Source: Ewingella sp049889095 (lineage in GTDB: Bacteria > Pseudomonadota > Gammaproteobacteria > Enterobacterales > Enterobacteriaceae). Taken from it: DNA of 64,000 nucleotides. Positions 43,341-50,677 of this stretch are shown in pieces. The position numbers and the translations under genes were made by a program. Location: the NCBI GenBank assembly GCA_049889095.1, contig JBLJFK010000001.1; one strand, written 5' to 3'. Positions within the stretch are counted from its first letter, which is position 1, and the number at the start of each line of letters is the position of its first letter. The notes beneath the pieces were generated by a model. That model was not told the origin of the DNA and made no database searches. It saw nothing but the letters and a program-made list of their open reading frames with translations.

Positions 43341-43607
43341 TCAAATTTCACCCGATGTATCAGTGTTGCTCAGCGCCCTGATGGACAAAGGCAGATGGTA
43401 GTTTGGCTGGCTGGTAAAGAAAGCCTGCAAAGCTACGCGCTTCTTGCGATCTATTGAGATCTCTTCCATTGTTTTACGGAAGATACTGTAACGGCCACAA
43501 GAGGTGCAGGTCACGGTGACAATTTTCGCCGACATGTTAACTGACGTCTTATTGGTGCTTTGGCATAATGGGCACTCATCACGAGTGCTTACTACTGTGG
43601 AACTCAT
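43341..43607 (-). CDS. small zinc-ribbon protein, unknown function
   Basis: The 88-residue protein has two Cys pairs, CPLC near residue 12 and CTSCGRY near residue 36, giving a four-Cys zinc ribbon. The rest contains basic DRKKRVAL and no further recognisable domain. The ATG at 43607 has a strong GGAGG six bases upstream; an in-frame start 18 codons earlier lacks one. Function is not known to me; a nucleic-acid or protein adaptor role would be typical of such ribbons. Confidence 0.6.
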   Translation of the reverse strand: MSSTVVSTRDECPLCQSTNKTSVNMSAKIVTVTCTSCGRYSIFRKTMEEISIDRKKRVALQAFFTSQPNYHLPLSIRALSNTDTSGEI

Positions 43608-44020
43608 AAAACCTCCGGTTTTATTCCGAGCGGCCGACAGTATAGCGCGAAAAGGCGCCAATCACTTAGTGATAATTTTTTTATTAGTGGATTTTAAGCC
43701 CAACAAGGTGTAAGCGATTTATAAAAGTAGGTTACGAACCGCGACTTAGCCGTTCTTTAGGGGGTCTATAACGCCGGTTTTTTTTTACAGACTAATGCTT
43801 TTGTCATGATGTTGCGCTGTTCATCACTGGTGTTGGATGCATTAGACTTAAAATATTCACACAAACTGATGGATCACCTGATTCGCATGACACCCGATTA
43901 TCTATCAACGCATGCCCGATTATCTATCAATATATAATTGTTCCGCCCGTCGGTTTGCTGGCCCTACAATGCGCAGGGTATAGTGGCCGATAGCCTTTGA
44001 AACTGAATAAAGACATCATT
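43608..44020. other. intergenic region upstream of deoR with 16-base direct repeat
   Basis: No gene is seen in these ~410 bases. CCCGATTATCTATCAA occurs twice in direct orientation at 43893-43908 and 43915-43930, 22 bases apart, about 90-130 bases before the deoR start. Confidence 0.6.
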
Positions 44021-44785
44021 ATGGAAAATAAGCGCGAAGACCGGATCCAACGTCTTTTAATGGCGTTGAAGAAAGCCGATAAAATCCATCTAAAAGAAGC
44101 TGCGCTGTTGCTCAATGTGTCCGAAATGACCATCCGGCGCGATTTAAACGCTGCGCCGTCAGCGGTGATCCTGCTCGGTGGATATATCGTGATCGATCCT
44201 AGAAGCAGCCCGGCAACACACTATTTTGTCAGTGAACAAAAAATGCGTCAGGTAGAAGAAAAGCGACGCCTGGCGAGACTGGCCGCCAACCTGGTGGAAG
44301 ATGATGACACGGTGTTTTTCGATTGCGGTACGACAACCCCTTACATTATTGAAAGCATTCCGGATGAACGGATTTTTACGGCCATTTGTTATTCGTTGAA
44401 CACTTTCCTGGCTTTACAGGAAAAGCCTCACTGTGAGGTGATTTTATGTGGGGGAGCATTTAAATCCAGTAACAGCATTTTTACTCCGATTGGCCGCAGT
44501 AATGAGCTTGATTATATTCGTCCCAATAAAGCTTTTATCTCAGCCGCAGGCGTGAGCATTCAGTACGGCGTGAGCTGTTTTAATTTCGAAGAGTTACTGA
44601 TGAAGCATCAGGCGATGGAAAGAACAAAACAAAATATCCTGGTGGCAGATAGCAGTAAATTTGAACAGGTAAGACCTGCTGCTATCGCACCTTTGGCTCG
44701 TTTTAACACGTTGGTTACTGACGTGCAGCCCACCCGGGCATATGTCGATTTTTGCCGTCAGTCGGATATCAACCTGCTGACTTGA
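44021..44785 (+). CDS. deoR: deoxyribonucleoside regulator DeoR
   Basis: DeoR represses genes for deoxyribonucleoside catabolism and is released by deoxyribose-5-phosphate. The N-terminal helix-turn-helix contains DKIHLKEAALLLNVSEMTIR and RDL. The C-terminal sugar-phosphate sensor domain shows VFFDCGTTTPYIIE and CYSLNTFLALQEKPHC, closely like E. coli DeoR. Length is 254 residues from the ATG at 44021; an in-frame TTG at 43997 is less likely. Confidence 0.93.
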   Translation: MENKREDRIQRLLMALKKADKIHLKEAALLLNVSEMTIRRDLNAAPSAVILLGGYIVIDPRSSPATHYFVSEQKMRQVEEKRRLARLAANLVEDDDTVFFDCGTTTPYIIESIPDERIFTAICYSLNTFLALQEKPHCEVILCGGAFKSSNSIFTPIGRSNELDYIRPNKAFISAAGVSIQYGVSCFNFEELLMKHQAMERTKQNILVADSSKFEQVRPAAIAPLARFNTLVTDVQPTRAYVDFCRQSDINLLT

Positions 44786-44983
44786 ACGGGCTGCTATCAT
44801 TAACGTCATAAGATTCTCATTAGTCGATATCAGCGAATGAAATTCTTTATAAAAAAGAAAACGGCTTTAGCTATAACAGTTTCCACCACAACTGCCGTCA
44901 ACTGCTCTACGCACTATAACAGTGACCATGATAAAATCTTGCTATCAAATTGAGAATAATCGTATCTGTCGTGAGAGGTTGAG

Positions 44984-45490
44984 ATGGACGTAATCAAAAA
45001 TATATTAAATAGCGACATTGAGCGGATTAACCGTCTTGAAGGTCGTGACGGTAAACCGCGGATCAATAGCGAGTTTTTTGTGAACCATCCTTGGTTGTGT
45101 TTCGCTATGCTGGCAGGCTACATTCTGGTGGCAGTTGTCATGTATATGTCCCCCTACATGGGCGTGTGGTGGTTTGTCGGTTTCACTGCTTTTCTGCTGT
45201 TTATGTCAGTTATGTTGTTGCTGGAGATCAAACCCACTTACCGCTACGAAGACATTGGCGTGCTGGACCTGCGCGTTTGCTATAACGGTGAATGGTACTT
45301 TAGCCGCGAAATTTCTGATGAGGCCGTAGCGCAGTTACTGAGTTCAGAAGAAGTCAGTCCGCGGATTAAAAACCGTATCCAGGCGATTGTGCGTAATAAA
45401 GGCTCAATTGATTTCTATGACGTTTACGATGTTGCCCGCCAGGACAAGCTATTGAACTACACACTTGACAGTGTGCAGGTTGCACATTAA
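44984..45490 (+). CDS. ylaC: inner membrane protein YlaC
   Basis: The 168-residue protein matches E. coli YlaC, with GKPR near the start, two adjacent membrane helices (about residues 35-82) and the RYEDIGVLDLRVCYNGEWY block. The C-terminal cytoplasmic part includes IDFYDVYDVARQ. Function is unknown. GAGAGGTTGAG precedes the ATG. It is followed by two small genes on the same strand. Confidence 0.9.
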   Translation: MDVIKNILNSDIERINRLEGRDGKPRINSEFFVNHPWLCFAMLAGYILVAVVMYMSPYMGVWWFVGFTAFLLFMSVMLLLEIKPTYRYEDIGVLDLRVCYNGEWYFSREISDEAVAQLLSSEEVSPRIKNRIQAIVRNKGSIDFYDVYDVARQDKLLNYTLDSVQVAH

Positions 45491-45612
45491 TACCCCGTTT
45501 GACTTTTTTCCTGGTAATGACGTTACTGCTGCGCTTCTGATAAACTGAAATATTCGGCTGGCGAACGTGATAATGCCGCCGTAAGAAACAACCGCTCAGA
45601 ACGGGGGCCGCA

Positions 45613-45924
45613 GTGGAACGTATCAAACTCACTATTCATCATCTATACAAACTTCCTTCTGATTCAACCCTAGCTTCTGCCTGTGAAAAACAGGATACAA
45701 CGGCCACTGCGCGTATTTACGCGGGTGATACTCTGTTGCTAATTGAAACCATGCAAGGTCAGGCGAATCATTTTGAGCGTTTTATCCCGTTTGAACATCT
45801 GCATGAATCTTGCCCCGAAGGCCAGGCGTTACGGGTGGAGTGGGAGTGTGATGGCAGCACTGAAATGTCGGTATCACGTGTCGAAATGTGCCCTTGTTGT
45901 GGCTCTGAGGGGCTGCATGGGTGA
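45613..45924 (+). CDS. conserved hypothetical protein with C-terminal CPCC
   Basis: The 103-residue product begins with GTG; a purine-rich GGGGG block lies upstream. It looks like a small beta-rich domain (IKLTIHHLYKLPSDS, RIYAGDTLLLIETMQG) ending in a cysteine cluster MCPCCGSEG. I do not recognise the family. It lies between ylaC and another small gene of the same strand. Confidence 0.5.
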   Translation: MERIKLTIHHLYKLPSDSTLASACEKQDTTATARIYAGDTLLLIETMQGQANHFERFIPFEHLHESCPEGQALRVEWECDGSTEMSVSRVEMCPCCGSEGLHG

Positions 45925-45978
45925 GTTATGCAGCGATGGCTGGTAGAATAGCCGTGATCGGCAATTAAAGGGGGAATG

Positions 45979-46239
45979 ATGACGTTTATCAACAATGAAT
46001 TTGAATACCGTAACTGGATCATGGAAGAAATTTTTCAGGTCAGTGCGGTGTCCGAAAGCACTGAATTTGTCGATCAGGAAGTTGACGATTTTATCTTTGA
46101 TGCACGTCCACTTTCATATCCTTGTATTGCAGTGATGATCCAGACGCCGGGGCAACCAGGCGTTTGTGAACCGCGCTTTGTCTACAAAGAGCAGGTTTTT
46201 GAGTGGGCGCATCAGATGGGGTTTGGTTTCAACAGCTAA
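45979..46239 (+). CDS. small hypothetical protein
   Basis: The 86-residue product is acidic (FVDQEVDDFIFDARP) with a C-terminal WAHQMGFGFN. AGGGGG lies four bases before the ATG at 45979; an ATG three bases earlier is too close to it. I do not recognise the family. It lies on the same strand 54 bases after the CPCC gene. Confidence 0.5.
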   Translation: MTFINNEFEYRNWIMEEIFQVSAVSESTEFVDQEVDDFIFDARPLSYPCIAVMIQTPGQPGVCEPRFVYKEQVFEWAHQMGFGFNS

Positions 46240-46292
46240 TTTAGCCCGGTTTCAACCCTGAGCGTGCAACCCAGGGTTTGGTGTATCCGTTT

Positions 46293-46505
46293 TTAGACAT
46301 TTTTGCGGTCTATCTTTTCTTCTCCCCAGAACAAATGATCTTCATGGGTTTTAGCGAATGCGAGCGGAAGAACTTCATCATTACCTTCTTCCCAAATCTG
46401 TTGTGCCAGCGCTTCATCATTCCCGGCCAGTTCAAAAATAGCTTCCGCAATTTCATGCGACGTTTCACGCGTATCGGCCCAAGCCTGTATGTTTGACGTT
46501 GTCAT
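46293..46505 (-). CDS. yccJ: YccJ family protein
   Basis: The 70-residue protein matches E. coli YccJ in RETSHEIAEAIFELAGNDEA, IWEEGNDEVL, AFAKTHEDHLFWGE and the terminal DRKNV. Function is unknown; in E. coli yccJ is cotranscribed with wrbA and induced in stationary phase, but no wrbA is adjacent here. GGGAGAATGAG precedes the ATG. Confidence 0.9.
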   Translation of the reverse strand: MTTSNIQAWADTRETSHEIAEAIFELAGNDEALAQQIWEEGNDEVLPLAFAKTHEDHLFWGEEKIDRKNV

Positions 46506-46732
46506 CTCATTCTCCCTTTGTTCAATTATTCAGAATATTGATCTCTTTAACTATGGTCGCTGACCGTGTGGGGTGCAAATCCAGGCGGCGTAAAAGTGTG
46601 CGACATGATGGTTTTTTTAGGCACAGCCACTACATATAGTGACAAAATGTGCCCGGCAAAGGATTAAAAAGAGCTGCGGTCCTGTCACTGGTTTATAATG
46701 TCCTCAGCGTTTGATAATTTAAGGTGAAGAGA

Positions 46733-46864
46733 ATGAGTGACGATATTTTTGATTTTGATATAGATGCTGCACTGGAAAAAGCGGAAGAGAAAGCTGCCGA
46801 GAAGGCCTCTGCCGTGCCTGACGTGGTTCAGGATGAAAGTGACTGTGAAGGCTGCAAAATCTAA
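46733..46864 (+). CDS. small acidic protein with CEGC tail
   Basis: A 43-residue frame starts MSDDIFDFDIDAALEKAEEK and ends DESDCEGCKI. AAGGTGAAGAGA precedes the ATG and an AACCGC-TCCG-GCGGTT terminator follows, so it is a well-framed small gene. The N-terminal acidic helix and the C-terminal Cys-x2-Cys suggest a metal or thiol role. No named family is known to me. Confidence 0.6.
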   Translation: MSDDIFDFDIDAALEKAEEKAAEKASAVPDVVQDESDCEGCKI

Positions 46865-46910
46865 CGTGTCCTGAAGTCTGTAATAATGCGCTTTACGCTT
46901 TAAAAAAAGA

Positions 46911-46930
46911 AACCGCTCCGGCGGTTTTTT
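46911..46930 (+). terminator. terminator after small acidic gene
   Basis: AACCGC and GGCGGTT pair around TCC(G), followed by TTTTTT, about 45 bases after the stop. Confidence 0.85.
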
Positions 46931-47126
46931 CATGTCAGCAATATTACGCGTTAACAACAAATTTCCCTTTGTTGTTAACGCGTTGCCTTCTTCATCAATG
47001 TATGTCTATTTCGACGCATTTGTAAAGAGAGCGTGAGGTCTGAGTAAATGGGATAAATTCCTATAGAACAGTAAGATACCCGGCAGTACCTTGGCATCAC
47101 CTGATAAGCAGGTCGTGAGGTATTTT

Positions 47127-47468
47127 ATGAAAAAATTAATTTTAGCTCTCGCTGTTATGCTGAGTTTACCAGCCGTAGCTCAGGCGAATGTCGAGATAGG
47201 CGTGAACGTCCCCGGCCTCTCCGTGCATGTCGGTGATCGCGATCCACGCGGGTATTATTGGGATGGGGGGGGCTGGCGTGAACCGGGCTGGTGGAATCAT
47301 CATTACCGTGATGAAGGTCGCGGACATTGGGTCTATTACGAACCGGAGCCACCACCGCCACGATACTGGCATCACGACCACTATTGGCGTGAAGGTCCTC
47401 CTCCGCCGCGCTGGCATGAAGGGCCGCCTCCAGGATGGCGTGAAGGCCCGCCTCCGGGACGTTGGTAA
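47127..47468 (+). CDS. DUF2502-like exported protein, Pro/His-rich
   Basis: The 113-residue product has a signal peptide (MKKLILALAVMLSLPAVAQA) and a mature start VEIGVNVPGLSVHVGDRD like DUF2502 (YpeC-type) periplasmic proteins. It is followed by YYWDGGGWREPGWWNHHYRD. The C-terminus is a repeat of GPPP/REGPPPRW-type units, His-, Trp- and Pro-rich. Metal binding is possible but not shown. GAGG precedes the ATG at 47127. A strong bidirectional hairpin lies downstream. Confidence 0.75.
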   Translation: MKKLILALAVMLSLPAVAQANVEIGVNVPGLSVHVGDRDPRGYYWDGGGWREPGWWNHHYRDEGRGHWVYYEPEPPPPRYWHHDHYWREGPPPPRWHEGPPPGWREGPPPGRW

Positions 47469-47549
47469 TACCGTTGAGAATTTGAGAACAGGGTAGGCGG
47501 TGACAATGCCGGTGGCATCTTTAACGTCTATTCTGTTCTTCTTAATATA

Positions 47550-47593
47550 AAAGAAAAGGCGACCAGAATAGAATTCGTGGTCGCCTTTTCTTT
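47550..47593. terminator. bidirectional terminator between DUF2502 gene and opgC
   Basis: AAAGAAAAGGCGACCA and TGGTCGCCTTTTCTTT form a 16-base perfect stem with a 12-base loop. It lies between two convergent genes. Confidence 0.92.
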
Positions 47594-47619
47594 GGGGTAA
47601 AAACTGTGTTATGTGGTTG

Positions 47620-48783
47620 CTATGAGGGCTGGCTCTGTGTTTTCACTCTTGCCTCTTGAGGTTTACCAGAGAACAGGAAACGCAGAACGGGGATGCGTTT
47701 GTGGATCTCATACAATATGAAGGCAATCCCGAACACGAACACCAGGCCTACCAGGAAACCGACCCAGTCATTGTGAATGCGTGGGGTAATAAAAGCCCCA
47801 TAAATTAGCGTCAATGGATGGTGGACCAGATAGATGAACAGGGAGGAATTCACCAGATAGGTGATCCATGGCGACTGGAAATTCAGCACGTAATGGCTGA
47901 AAGAGAAGACGACATTGACCATCAGAATACCCAGCAGCGAGGTGATTATCGCATCAAGTTCCATCGAGTAAAGTTGTGGCGTATTGATATGCTGATTGAT
48001 CATGTAGGCGAGAAACAGGAACAAACTGGTGATGCCAGCCCACACTGAAGGCTTGATGAAAAGTTCTTTTAACCAAGCAAATTTGTAGGCAAACGCGCCG
48101 ATCACAAAAAATGGCAAGTAGAACAGGGTCTGCATAACCACAAAATTAAATGCACCATTGGATAACAGTTCTGGTGCGAAAATATAAATCGCGCGGTTAA
48201 AAGTGGCATAAATTAAGCCGATAAATAAAAATATAATTGAGAGTTTTCCTAATGAATTAGTTCGGCTCTTAATAAAGTTAATGCGATTAATCTTAATTTC
48301 TTTGATTAATTTGAATAAATAAAAACAGATGCTGGTCAGGATCACTAAGGTCAACAGGAACCATAAGTGTGAAACCATTTCCCATACTGTGACGTTGATT
48401 TTCTGATAGAGACCGAGAGTATCCCAGTTGGAAAACTTGTCGGTAAACTTCATCAGAAAGTAGAGCTGCGGCAACGTGATCAACGGGAAAGCCGCAGCCA
48501 ACGGGATTGCTACGCGCTCAAGGCGTACCTTCAACCACTGCTGTGGGTCATAGCGCTCGTACAGCATGTAGGAGAAGTAGCCGGATATCACGAAGAATAC
48601 CTGCATACGGAAAGCATGGATTATATCATTGAAAATCGTCAGACCATGGGAGGGCACAGCACTGTTTACAGCCCAAACGTGGCTTGAGTAAATTAATGAT
48701 ATATGAAATGGAATACCGAGCAGCATCAAATAGGCTCGGATAGAGTCCAAAAAGAACTCACGTTGATTTTTTTGTGGTTTCAT
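47620..48783 (-). CDS. opgC: osmoregulated periplasmic glucan succinyltransferase
   Basis: OpgC adds succinyl groups to osmoregulated periplasmic glucans. It is an acyltransferase-3 family protein with about ten membrane helices. The N-terminal QREFFLDSIRAYLMLLGIPFHISLIY with the conserved His, FFVISGYFSYMLY, and LFIYLVHHPLTLIYGA agree with E. coli OpgC. Length is 387 residues. It is divergent from opgGH as in E. coli. Confidence 0.95.
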   Translation of the reverse strand: MKPQKNQREFFLDSIRAYLMLLGIPFHISLIYSSHVWAVNSAVPSHGLTIFNDIIHAFRMQVFFVISGYFSYMLYERYDPQQWLKVRLERVAIPLAAAFPLITLPQLYFLMKFTDKFSNWDTLGLYQKINVTVWEMVSHLWFLLTLVILTSICFYLFKLIKEIKINRINFIKSRTNSLGKLSIIFLFIGLIYATFNRAIYIFAPELLSNGAFNFVVMQTLFYLPFFVIGAFAYKFAWLKELFIKPSVWAGITSLFLFLAYMINQHINTPQLYSMELDAIITSLLGILMVNVVFSFSHYVLNFQSPWITYLVNSSLFIYLVHHPLTLIYGAFITPRIHNDWVGFLVGLVFVFGIAFILYEIHKRIPVLRFLFSGKPQEARVKTQSQPS

Positions 48784-49141
48784 TACGTATCCGTTGTATC
48801 AAGCTTATCCTGATTTTAGTGCCTAAATTGCTAACAGGGTAATAATGTGTGGTAAGTAAAAATGTTCATTGCTTACGTTAACTTAATTTATCTGCTGTGA
48901 AGCTACAATGTTATGAGACTCTTTATAGTTATGGAACTCTTTATAGGACAAGTTTCCATAGCCGGAGTTTCAACGAATTGATATCCTTGTACCGTTGTGT
49001 GCTTAAACGGTTCATCAACGGGATGAACCATCAGTTTCTCATGTTGTCGGAAACCTGACTGTTCCTTTAAAATAAAATGATGAGTTTAGCGCACGTAAAG
49101 GAGTGGATGTGTCGGGTAAAATTTTTTCCAAAGGACCACGT
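48784..49141. promoter_or_regulatory. divergent opgC/opgGH promoter region
   Basis: The ~358 bases between the divergent genes are A+T-rich and should hold both promoters. Two copies of CTCTTTATAG and related T-rich runs occur (48911-48945). A 12-codon leader frame starts at 49107, with AAAGGAG before it, and its stop overlaps the opgG ATG. Confidence 0.5.
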
Positions 49142-49145
49142 ATGA
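49107..49145 (+). CDS. possible opgG leader peptide
   Basis: The ATG at 49107 follows AAAGGAG by four bases and opens a 12-codon frame (MCRVKFFPKDHV) whose TGA stop overlaps the opgG ATG. This would couple leader and opgG translation. opgG also has its own AAAGGA seven bases upstream, so the leader is not required. No family support exists; the call is tentative. Confidence 0.3.
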   Translation: MCRVKFFPKDHV

Positions 49146-50677
49146 CTAAAGTCCGTTTGCTGAGTGCCGCAGTGTTGATGTCTTTGATCTCTTCATCTGC
49201 CTGGGCTTTTTCTATTGATGATGTTGCCAAACAAGCTAAGACGTTAGCCGATAAAGGCTATGAAGCGCCGAAAAGCAACCTTCCATCCCAACTTCGCGAT
49301 CTCAAATTCGCGGACTACCAACAAATTCAATTCAATCATGACAAAGCGTATTGGGGCAACCTGAATACGCCTTTCAAGCTTGAGTTCTATCATCAGGGCA
49401 TGTACTTCGACACGCCGGTGAAAATCAATGAAGTGACGGCTAATGCTGTCAAAGAAATCAAATATAGCCCGGACTATTTTAATTTTGGCAACGTGAAGCA
49501 CGATGCTGATACGGTCAAAAACCTTGGTTTTGCTGGTTTTAAAGTGCTTTATCCAATTAATAAAGCTGATAAAAACGATGAAATCATGAGTGTGCTGGGT
49601 GCCAGTTACTTCCGTGTGATTGGCAAAGGTCAGGTCTATGGCCTGTCTGCCCGTGGCCTTGCTATTGACACTGCACTTGCCTCTGGCGAGGAGTTCCCGC
49701 GTTTCCGCGAATTCTGGATTGAACGTCCGAATCCGGATGAAAAGCATCTGGTAATTTACGCGTTGCTTGATTCTCCGCGCGCGACGGGCGCTTATCGCCT
49801 GGATGTTTATCCGGGTAAAGAAGCAACTGTTGACGTGCAGTCTAAAGTCTATCTGCGCGACAAAGTGGGTAAGTTGGGCATTGCACCGCTCACCAGCATG
49901 TACTTGTTTGGCGCTAACCAGCCGTCTCCGGTAATGAATTATCGCCCGGCGCTGCATGACTCTAACGGCCTATCTATGCAAGCCGGCAACGGTGAGTGGA
50001 TCTGGCGTCCGCTGAACAATCCTAAACATCTCGCTGTCAGCCAGTTCACCATGGAAAATCCGAAAGGCTTTGGTTTGCTGCAACGTGGCCGTGAGTTCTC
50101 TAACTTCGAAGATCTCGACGACCGCTATGACCTGCGTCCAAGTGGTTGGGTCGAAACCAAAGGCGACTGGGGCAAAGGCAAAATTGAGCTGGTGGAAATT
50201 CCTACCGCTGATGAGACTAACGACAATATCGTTGCTTTCTGGACGCCTGAAAAGTTGCCAGACGTCGGTAAGTCTCTTGACCTGAATTACCGTCTGCACT
50301 TCAGCCGTGATGAAGAAAAACTGCATTCTCCTGATCTGGCATGGGTACAGCGTACTATGCGCTCCACCGGTGATGTGAAGCAGTCAAATCTGACCCGTGA
50401 AGCTGATGGCAGCGTGGCATTCCTGGTCGATTTTGTCGGTACGAATTTGAAAGCCCTGAAAAGTGACACCCCGGTGGCCTCTCAGGTCAGCATCGGTGAC
50501 AACGGAGAACTGGTTGAAAACACTGTCCGCTATAATCCTGTAACCAAAGGCTGGCGTCTGACGCTACGTCTGAAAGTGAAGGATCCTAAGAAGGCGATCG
50601 AAATGCGCGCTTCTTTGGTCAATGGCGAAAAAACACTGAGTGAAACCTGGAGCTATCAGCTGCCTGCCAATGAATAA
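49142..50677 (+). CDS. opgG: periplasmic glucan biosynthesis protein G
   Basis: OpgG is a periplasmic protein needed for synthesis of branched osmoregulated glucans, with an N-terminal carbohydrate-binding beta-sandwich and a C-terminal Ig-like domain. The signal peptide ends near SSSAWA (residue ~21). The mature part agrees closely with E. coli OpgG, e.g. YQQIQFNHDKAYWGN and GLSARGLAIDTA. Length is 511 residues from the ATG at 49142. Its last bases overlap opgH by eight, so the two are coupled. Confidence 0.97.
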   Translation: MTKVRLLSAAVLMSLISSSAWAFSIDDVAKQAKTLADKGYEAPKSNLPSQLRDLKFADYQQIQFNHDKAYWGNLNTPFKLEFYHQGMYFDTPVKINEVTANAVKEIKYSPDYFNFGNVKHDADTVKNLGFAGFKVLYPINKADKNDEIMSVLGASYFRVIGKGQVYGLSARGLAIDTALASGEEFPRFREFWIERPNPDEKHLVIYALLDSPRATGAYRLDVYPGKEATVDVQSKVYLRDKVGKLGIAPLTSMYLFGANQPSPVMNYRPALHDSNGLSMQAGNGEWIWRPLNNPKHLAVSQFTMENPKGFGLLQRGREFSNFEDLDDRYDLRPSGWVETKGDWGKGKIELVEIPTADETNDNIVAFWTPEKLPDVGKSLDLNYRLHFSRDEEKLHSPDLAWVQRTMRSTGDVKQSNLTREADGSVAFLVDFVGTNLKALKSDTPVASQVSIGDNGELVENTVRYNPVTKGWRLTLRLKVKDPKKAIEMRASLVNGEKTLSETWSYQLPANE

